64,000 nucleotides of DNA from Amyelois transitella (Eukaryota; Arthropoda; Insecta; Lepidoptera; Pyralidae): assembly GCF_032362555.1 (NCBI RefSeq), contig NC_083515.1:7537001-7601000 (forward strand). Reading direction: 5' to 3'. The position numbers and the translations under genes were made by a program. The notes under the pieces are model-generated. The model was not told the DNA's origin and made no database searches. It worked only from the letters and a program-made list of their open reading frames with translations. This document shows, piece by piece, positions 56,501 through 64,000 of this stretch (position 1 is the stretch's first letter; each line of letters opens with the position of its first letter).

Positions 56501-59500
56501 CATAGTCTCAATTATGAGCTTAGTTGGTCTTCTTCAGTTGGTTATCATATTATTTTTGGCCAACAAAGCAAAAGAAGTTGTTGCATTTGTTTAACTTAAT
56601 TCTTTGACTTTTGCTGATTGAAAATTTCAAAGTCGATCATTCGTGGCAAGAATAACATACGCAATGAGTCATGTGTGAGGAATATAAATGATGGTATAAT
56701 ATTGACGAGCCGCGTTCGCCCCCAGGCCCAACCAGTCGTGCTTGCGCACCATCCCGATGGCGGGCGCGCGGCCCAGCTGCGCGGCGTTCGCGCCGGGCGA
56801 CCGGCACGCGCTGCTGGGCTGCGCGGACGGCGCGCTGCTGCTGCTGGACGTGGCCGCGGCCGCGCTGCTGGAGCGCGTGCCCGCGCACAGCGCCCACTGC
56901 TGCGCGCTCGGCCTCACGCCCAACATGGTGAGTAACCGGATATCGACTACCACCAGATACTTTACATATATACAGATACCAGATATTTGTAAATTGACGT
57001 CCGGTGATGCTGCAGTGTAGTTTGTTCCGCCGCTTCTTCTACACATGCGCTTTGGAAGCGGTAGTAGTTATAATTAGATTTAAGCTATGTGACGTCAATA
57101 AGTGATACCTTGTATCCAATTTTGAAAATAAATCTATTCTATACTATATTACTCATTTGGCTCGCTGTTATCGGCTATTATCAAATGATAAAGAGTTGCC
57201 AAATTGACGTGACCTGGAATTTGAAAAGTGGATCATTTAAGATGAATGTGGATGAAGCAAAAGAAATATGCAGCGATCGTGGTAAGCGGCAACCTTTAGA
57301 TTTGTTACCATGATTCCGTTTGTACTAGCACTAGCACTTCACGGTTGTACACTAGGTAAAAATCATCTTGATATTTGTTCAATAATCAACTAACACTTTC
57401 TCTTTTCAGCTGGGTTGTTACTCTGGCGGTGCCGATAAAACTGTGAAACTATGGCAATTCGAACTTATACCCGACCCGACAGGTGAATCAAAAGCAAAGG
57501 TAAAGATATCACACTATAGGGGGAAAGCCACAATAAAACACCGATGCTGCGGTTTTTGAAATAAAAGTTATATGATATTATTTATTTGATTCGTGTTTTG
57601 CAGGTACTGTCGTTGTTGCATACGAAAACTTTAGAACTGGAAGAACAAGTGTTAGCAGTTAAAATAAGTCCAAATAGCAAATTCATAGCAGTTTCATTAT
57701 TAGATTCCACTGTGAAGATATTCTTCTTAGACACATTTAAGGTTGGTATAATTTTTAACATTTTAATTTTCTCAAAATGACCTCAACATCTGGACTTTAT
57801 GCTTTGCTCTGTAATAAATTTTACAAGGCTCAAAGATTCAATAATTTAGGATAGGACACGTCATATACATTAAAAATACATTTAAAAGATTTTTTTGAAC
57901 TTTTATCTAACAAACTAAATTTGGAACCCTTTAGCATGCCGACTATCTTACTATTCATGTATTTCAATCAAAATATTAAAATTATCATTGTATATTTCAG
58001 TTCTACCTCTCACTGTACGGCCACAAGTTGCCCGTGCTGTGTTTAGACATAAGTTACGACTCCAACATAATAGTGACGGGCTCTGCCGACCGCAACGTCA
58101 AGATCTGGGGCATGGACTTTGGCGATTGCCACAAATCGATATTCGCCCACAACGACTCGATTACGGCACTACAGTTCGTCCCTTCGACGCATTATTTCTT
58201 TACCAGCTCTAAGGATGGGAAGGTGAAGCAGTGGGATGCTGACACCTACGATAATATTATTACACTGAATGTGAGTATGGTATTACTTTATATACTTATT
58301 AAAAAAAAATTCTAACTTCATAGTAACAGACACATAATTAACAATAAGCATTTTCTTTTTAAATGTATGATTTTGTATTACTAAACAATAGAGTACATTT
58401 CATAGGGTTTCCGCTTTTTTACTTAAAAGGTACAAGGTAAAGGTACAGTATCCAAAAAGTAGTTCAAGTAACATGTGGAATTGTTCCGCTTTTTGTTTCA
58501 GTTGCCATCCTAGATATTTTCTCCACTGCTCATGCTCTTTTTTCTCTCTAAGACCACTTTTTTTTAAGCTTTTTTTTTTCAATTCAATTCTGTAATTGAA
58601 TTACAAAATATTCATAAAAGATTATTTGACCACCAAAACAAACCACTCGTGTTGGTTGAAGAGTTCCAAGTTGCAAAAAGTCTACTGCAGTACTAATACT
58701 CTTCTCTAGGTCTAATTCAATCATTTCAAAAGTGATACATAGGTACAGCGTGTTTGTATCACTACATAGTATAAAACAAAGTCGCTATTTTAGTCTGTTT
58801 GTTTGTATGCTTAAATCTTTAAAATTACGCAACGGATTTCGGTGCGGTTTTTTGTAACAGGTAGAGTGATTCAAGAGGAAGGTTTTTATGTATATTTTTT
58901 TCCGAATTTTGCACCCGTGCGAAGCCGGGGCGGGTCGCTAGTAAACTATAAGAGCTGACCAGGTAACGGATGACCCGCAGGGCCACAACGGCGAGTGCTG
59001 GGATCTATGCGTGGGCGCGGGCGGGCTGCACGCGGCGTCGTGCGGCGCCGACCGCGCGCTGCGGCTGTACGCGCGCAGCGACGAGCCGCTCGTGCTGGGC
59101 GACGCGGGCGACGAGGAGGAGGGGCTCGCCACCGGGGACACGCATGTACGTATACACCAATTAATTTTAATTTCAAAATTCAAATTCAAAATTCAAAATT
59201 CAAATTCAAAATTCAAATTCAAATTCAAAATTTTTATTCATTATTATAGGATACTTCATATCGCTAAATAATTTTCAAAACGTACCTATGGTTTAACAAC
59301 ATTGGTTGACCTCAAATAAATTACTAAGTTTACTGCCGCTTCCAAGGCGTCAGTGCAGAAGAAGCGGTAACAAACTGACAACAACGCTACACGCAGACCC
59401 TGTTGGGCGCTTTGTGTTATGCACATTAGTTTGGGTGCTAATCGATGCTCTTAGGTCTCCTGTATATTCAGGCCGTTGATGACGAAAATTGTGAAGTATG

Positions 59501-61699
59501 AATTAGCTGAAATTTTATAAATTTAGGGGAAATAAAGTTTTCGCCGAATGCCTTTTTCTTATTGGTTTGTGACTGTTTATTTATTTTTGCAGGCTCCAGT
59601 GCCAGGAATGCCCGGAATAAATATCCCCACAAGGAAAACAATTGGCGCTGAGAAAGCTGTAAGTAAAATGTTAACTCTACCTATTAAACAACTTTACTGT
59701 ATTATGTATGATATGCGAAATACCAACTTTTAGATTAGCTTCATCCACATTCATAACTTTCTTTATGTACACTCGTTAGTTTTGGTGACTCTTGACCTGG
59801 CCTTTCGCTAGGACGTCCTTAACTCGATCTAGATACGTTCTTCTAAATTCGAACACTGATTGAAATGTTCGGTGCAGGCGGACTCAATAATGGAGTGCCT
59901 GTCGGTGGGGGCGGAGTACCAGCGGGAGTTGGCGGAGGCTCGCGGGCAGCCTGTGCAGCCGCCGTTGCTGATGGCCGCCTATAATTGTGCTACGGCTGAG
60001 GACTTCTTCGTGGAGACTGTGAGGAAGATTCGAGCCAGGTATGAGAATTGATCTTTCTAGTCTTACAGGCTTATGTATGATAGGTAACCTAGGTATGCCT
60101 ATGGCTATTTTCTGGCATATTTGTGAAGTTCAGGGTGTGTCAGTGGAACCTTAAGCTGCTTCTTGTATTGACAGTTTTACGAAGAAATACAGCTGTTGCT
60201 TGCGGCATAGTGAAAATAATGAATGAGCGGCTAATGAAAAATTTATCTAGTACATATGTTTAAAGGTGTTCATTTATTAAATGAACTCCTAGTCATTAGA
60301 CAATGAGAAGAAATAAAGTGGAATTTACAATTTATTTTAACTATAATCGATGTTTTTCTTTTCTCCACCTATACTCGATGTTTTTATTTTCTCCTCCTAT
60401 ACTCGATGTATACATGTTTCTCATCCCCAACAGCGACTTGGAAGAAGCCCTGCTCCTGCTTCCGTTCAGCACGGCGTGTGACATCGTGCGGTTACTGCCG
60501 AAGCTCCTGGACCGCGGCGACCACGCGGAACTCTTCTGCAAACTAGCAGTGTTCCTCCTCAAGGTCCACCACGCGCCTCTGGTCGCCAACCAAGCACTGC
60601 TTAAACATATGATACAGATACAAGCGAAGGCTTCCATGAGGCTCAACGAGTTGAGGGTGAGTGACCTTTTTATATGAGACTGGTAAATATACTTTGAAGT
60701 CGTCACACCGTATGGCGTATCTTGTGAAATTCTAAAATGCCGCCAGAGCAACATAAGGGGACATATTATTATATGTATTATACGTATTTTATCTTACGGT
60801 ATTGACACAGCCAACAGTCTTAAGACTGAAAAGACTCATTAACATGTTGGACATACACACGTCGGACACTGTGTGATTCATAAACGACGGATAGGTTAGC
60901 CAACATGGCAAAGAAATAATGATAATAAATCTTTATTTTTTCCTCTCTCACATAGAATTACACAGTTAAAAATAAGAAGTGAGATGAACCATGCAGTTAC
61001 AAAATATTGATCTATGTGAGAGACTGGTGTCTGTACTAGGAAAACCTGTATGACAGATTACCAGCTTCTCCTACTCTGAACCAAGTGTATACAATGCAGG
61101 TAAACCTTACACTAGTTTAAGTACATTTGGTATGTACCTGTCTATAAAAACAATAGAAATAAAAGAAAAAAAATTTAAGAATTATGAAATAAAACAAAAT
61201 AAGTAATAACAAAACGAAATGAACGTAAGGACATATACCTACCCATCACGAATCCATAACAAAATAATTTTAGTTTTTAAGCAGGGATTTCTAATAAATT
61301 TTCTGTTTCTTCATAAGTTAGAGATTTCAACCAAGAAGAGGTAGTTTTCTTACAAAAGAAAAGAACGGTTTCCATAAGTTCTGGAAAGACACAAGTTCAA
61401 ACATACTTACGTAGCACATAGACAAACTTAAGAGCGACCGTTTTAAAAGAAACGTGATAAATGTATACTTTATAATGAACTAATATACTAAGTTACATAA
61501 TTAAAGTTTGTTTTTAAACAATTTTTTTCATCAGGACATGGTCGGCTACAACGTGCACGCTCTCCACTGGATGCGGCGCGAGGTGGAGGCGGCGGAGAGC
61601 GAGCAGCTGTTCCGCGACGCGAGCGGCGCCAAACGCACCCGCGACAAGAGACGCAAAGCGAGACAAGCAATAAAACGACCCATTATTACTGTAACATAA
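53521..61699 (+). CDS. WDR3: WDR3/UTP12, small-subunit processome WD40 protein, 923 aa, 15 exons
   Basis: Exons: 53521-53901, 54426-54623, 54893-55066, 55476-55672, 55888-56108, 56357-56477, 56726-56927, 57410-57499, 57604-57741, 58001-58270, 58981-59145, 59593-59658, 59878-60038, 60434-60656, 61535-61699; GT-AG and phases agree. Starts [19 protein letters not shown], the family N-terminus. Two tandem beta-propellers carry WD motifs ([55 protein letters not shown]). A lysine-rich segment ([12 protein letters not shown]) splits the first propeller region from the second. The C-terminal Utp12 helical domain ([21 protein letters not shown]) and a basic end ([14 protein letters not shown]) follow. 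WDR3 works in the nucleolus in the UTP-B complex for 18S rRNA maturation. Poly(A) signal AATAAA at 61707-61712, only 8 bases after the stop. Exons 7, 11 and 15 are strikingly GC-rich. Confidence 0.95.
53965..54115 (+). repeat. Second SINE family, 3' half
   Basis: GGGTCTTTGATGTTTATCTAT and AAGGCTAACTCAATCTTTGT match 45660-45790. In WDR3 intron 1. Confidence 0.6.
54265..54385 (+). repeat. tRNA-like SINE, 3' part
   Basis: AACCCAATCCAGGGCCCATGG, CGCATACCCCAGGCTCCTC and GTGAGGATGCAACC match 36180-36276. In WDR3 intron 1, about 40 bases before exon 2. Confidence 0.7.
55181..55317 (+). repeat. RTE-partner short element, head half
   Basis: Plus-oriented: GTGGTTCCCGGCACCAATAG, CATGTCGTAAAAGGCGACTA, CTTGGGATTCCTCTTTTAGG, GATGGGCTAGCGACC. 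The tail is missing. In WDR3 intron 3. Confidence 0.75.
57010..57150 (-). repeat. GCCGCTTC-family repeat, inverted copy
   Basis: CCGCCGCTTCTTCTACACAT and GCTTTGGAAGCGGTAG, then TGATACCTTGTATCCAATTT and AATAAATCTATTCTAT. In WDR3 intron 7. Confidence 0.6.
57228..57295 (+). repeat. RTE LINE 3'-end fragment
   Basis: ATGAATGTGGATGAAGCAAA and GCAGCGATCGTGGTAAG match the end of the RTE ORF. In WDR3 intron 7. Confidence 0.7.
58762..58941 (+). repeat. Short Helitron-like element ahead of WDR3 exon 11
   Basis: Starts near ACATAGTATAAAACAAAGTC, contains GCAACGGATTTCGGTGCGG and GAGTGATTCAAGAGGAAGG, and ends with GCGAAGCCGGGGCGGGTCGC and CTAG. The end lies 39 bases before the exon 11 acceptor AG (58979-58980). 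Helitron assignment is tentative. Confidence 0.6.
59160..59238. repeat. ATTCAAA microsatellite
   Basis: Irregular tandem array of AAATTC/AAAATTC units at the left edge of a GCCGCTTC-family copy, in WDR3 intron 11. Possibly the expanded tail of that repeat. Confidence 0.7.
59225..59400 (+). repeat. GCCGCTTC-family repeat
   Basis: ACAACATTGGTTGACCTCAA, ACTGCCGCTTCCAAGGCGTC and GCAGAAGAAGCGGTAAC match 50775-50900. Confidence 0.65.
59730..59850 (-). repeat. RTE LINE 3'-end fragment
   Basis: TCCACATTCATAACTTTCTT and CTAGGACGTCCTTAACTCGA are reverse-strand matches to the RTE ORF end (compare 41917-42015). In WDR3 intron 12, ending some 30 bases before exon 13. Confidence 0.7.
60775..60850 (-). 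repeat. RTE-partner short element, tail fragment
   Basis: Reversed tail block GACACAGCCAACAGTCTTAA and following GACTGAAAAGACT. In WDR3 intron 14. The adjoining 60920-61300 looks like a further reversed LINE-type tail but is unassigned. Confidence 0.5.
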
Positions 61700-62054
61700 A
61701 AGTGTTAATAAAATTGTAAATATATTTCTGTCTATTATTCAAACAGCTAAAGCTTGAAATCTCTTCCCGTTTGTCTGGTTCCTGATTTCAACGACTATGG
61801 GTTTTCACTCTTGCTGTTACTCGATCTCAAATAAGCAATAAATACAAGAAAATCATTATGTATTCGCCGCATGCTGTTAGGAAAAGAACGTACGTCCCGG
61901 GATATTGCAAATTACTGCCACATTCTTCGTAACAAGAACAGACTACAGCATCGGAAAGATATCGTAGCAGTCACATCATATCGGTTTCAATTCTCCTCCT
62001 GACTCTGAAGTAATATTAATTGATATACATAGTAAATGAAAAATGCATTAAAAG

Positions 62055-62150
62055 TGAGTTATGAATGTAAATGAAGCAAAAGAAGTATACAGAGATCGTG
62101 GAAAGATGTAGTCTCTTCCCCTCAGGGAGAGACGAAAATTTTATGTATGT
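62055..62150 (+). repeat. RTE LINE 3'-end fragment with tail
   Basis: ATGAATGTAAATGAAGCAAA, ACAGAGATCGTGG, then GGGAGAGACGAAAATTTTATG and TATGTG: the end of the RTE ORF plus the start of its tail, with an internal deletion. Confidence 0.7.
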
Positions 62151-62164
62151 GATCTAACATAAAA

Positions 62165-62535
62165 AAAGAGAGCGTCGGTGGTTAAAATGCGTGCTGCGTA
62201 GAAAGGCACAGGTTCGAATCCTACCTCGGCCATGTACCAATGACTATTGTCGAAGTTATGTACAGTTTGAATACTAACCGATGCTCTTACGGTGAGGGAA
62301 AACATCGTGAGGAAACCTACTCATTCACGCAACTGGATGTGTAGCCATGATCGATCCAATACGGGTAATACGGTTTACCTGCAAAGGCTGCAGAGGTTAG
62401 GTGGGGTAGGAGTCGCTTCGTAAAAAAAATCAACCCGGGGTATGCCATGGTTAAAGGCTGGCTGGCAATATACCGCTGGCTGCTCTCCAAAGTGGTGAGG
62501 ATACAACCGGGACTCAAGCCAGGAGGAAGAAGATC
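62165..62535 (+). repeat. tRNA-like SINE, most complete copy
   Basis: Head GTCGGTGGTTAAAATGCGTG (part of the A-box lost), B-box GGTTCGAATCC, body ACTAACCGATGCTCTTACGG and AACATCGTGAGGAAACC, GTGGGGTAGGAGTCGC-type insert, 3' end AAGTGGTGAGGATACAACCG and AGCCAGGAGGAAG. About 370 bases. Confidence 0.75.
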
Positions 62536-64000
62536 AAACAATATAAAGGTTACGTAAGGTATGAGAATTAAAACAAAATGTAAGTAGCTGCTATAATTTA
62601 TTATTTTGTAAAAAAATATTCTACTCACTACATAGCCAATATCAGTTAAAATTTTAATAATTTAAGTATCCATCCCTGCGTAAGTCACATTATTTATCAT
62701 CTATACAACAATATCTAATGTTTCACAATGAGTATTCCGGCCTCCTACTATAAATCTCAATCGAATAATTTATGCTGAAACTTACCATTAATACATATAG
62801 TTAAGTAATTTCACGACAACAATTAACAAATGGTCCATAAGCTTTATATATTTGAAATTATTGCTTTATTCATACATATTACGTCTTTTAATAAAATTGA
62901 ACTTAAATTAGGTGTGTCTACAATATTTTATACATTGGGTTGAGAAAATCAGAGGGGAATTTTACATAATAGTATACGTTGCACGCCGGCTCTCACAGCC
63001 TCCGCGTCACTATAGGGTTTCAATTTTACAAATATATGTAGTTCACTATACTCTAACCGCTACCTTCAATTTTATACGAAACTATATAATTTTAATTTGA
63101 GACACTTGCGGTGTCTGTGTGCCCATTCGCGCAACGTCTTAATGATGTTATAATAATTGACAATATTCATCGAATAACACCCAGAATATCTGTCGGTCAC
63201 GAAAAATGATCATCACCACTTATCACAATGTTTATTGCTTTTCAGATACACGCCTCATTCTCAACTTATATCACATTTGAATTACAGGTCGGCCCGCGTT
63301 TGCTTCACGATTTACGTATTAACAGAAGACTACCAGAAACTTGAGTTCGATTGTCAGTCTTAATGTTAGAGAGGCGACGTTACGTTACAATGGAATATCT
63401 ACAACGCTTACAAAAAGCCAATATTTCAGCATAAATTAAAAAAAATAATAGAATCGATACGACGTTCGCAGAACTGTTTAGATGAGACAACAAACGAAAT
63501 CACAAACACATGCATGTTAGAGCATAAGCACACACAACACAACCGGTTTGTTAGTAGCTATATGACGATATACATTGTTCATCAACTCATTATACGATAT
63601 ATCTGTAGATTAACCTAAATAGTAATAAATAATCAAGTTGGAAGATCTAGGGTCACAGCTACTGGCTAGTTTCTCACGAGATACCATCGTGGTGACGCGA
63701 CACTGCTCCGGTGACCAACCATCGCTATGAAGGTACATTACAATTATGTAGCAAAACAATCGGTGAATATATATATACAATACTTCGGACGTCAACTAGA
63801 TAAAACTAAAAAAATATAAAACCATTAACCTAAAAATGTACAAGAGTAGAGTTTAATAAAAATAATACTGTATCACTACTGCAAGCAGCGTTATTAGTGG
63901 ACACAAAACTTTCAGTGCCATTATCTGGACACGAATTAATGGAATAGATTCTGAAATGCCAGATCCAATCAGAATAAAATATGTCTAATAAAATATGAAT

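Larger units (their letters stand above)
61700..64000. other. Downstream intergenic DNA, no gene recognised
   Basis: After the short WDR3 3' UTR come an RTE 3' fragment (about 62055-62150) and a nearly complete tRNA-like SINE (62165-62535). From 62540 to 64000 I see no ORF with recognisable content; it could be UTR or intron of a neighbour outside the window. Confidence 0.5.

Overview
The window is AT-rich nuclear DNA of an insect, most likely a moth or butterfly. It holds intron-bearing animal housekeeping genes (GT-AG introns, several split by kilobases of repeats) amid dispersed repeats of lepidopteran type: RTE-like LINEs with (ATGT)n tails, short elements ending in TATGTATG, tRNA-like SINEs, a CTAG-ending Helitron-like repeat and a 17.6/gypsy-type errantivirus. 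No bacterial genes, CRISPR array or rRNA were seen. The order assignment is inference from repeat style.

Layout. 264-12619: a complete errantivirus-like LTR retrotransposon on the minus strand (5' LTR, PBS, gag, pol, env, PPT, 3' LTR; the two LTRs look identical; CACT target duplication). Its pol is split by a full-length two-ORF LINE of opposite orientation (about 3581-8294), and gag carries an in-frame TAA. 13738-14926 (+): TMEM70. 16801-31003 (-): MFSD11 (UNC93-like transporter), 8 exons. 32098-39107 (+): BAR-RhoGAP protein of the ARHGAP17/44/RhoGAP92B group, 7 exons. 40356-47486 (-): mitochondrial tyrosyl-tRNA synthetase YARS2, 8 exons, with a SINE that itself contains a complete RTE LINE in intron 5. 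49013-52771 (-): PRPSAP, the PRPP-synthetase-associated protein, 6 exons. 53521-61699 (+): WDR3/UTP12, 15 exons. 61700-64000: no gene recognised.

All six host genes could be assembled exon by exon with consistent splice phases to near-family lengths (216, 451, 850, 466, 358 and 923 residues). They are ordinary growth and housekeeping functions: ATP synthase assembly, membrane transport, Rho and membrane remodelling, mitochondrial translation, control of PRPP synthesis and ribosome biogenesis. MFSD11/RhoGAP and PRPSAP/WDR3 are head-to-head pairs with about 1.1 and 0.75 kb between start codons; TMEM70/MFSD11 and RhoGAP/YARS2 are tail-to-tail. TGACA/TGTCA motifs cluster upstream of all of them.

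The most interesting structure is at 41559-45264: an RTE element inserted into the tail of a short element that shares both its 5' head and its 3' tail with that RTE. Each insertion has its own perfect target-site duplication. Ten copies of the short element lie in the window, one ending about 17 bases from a splice donor.
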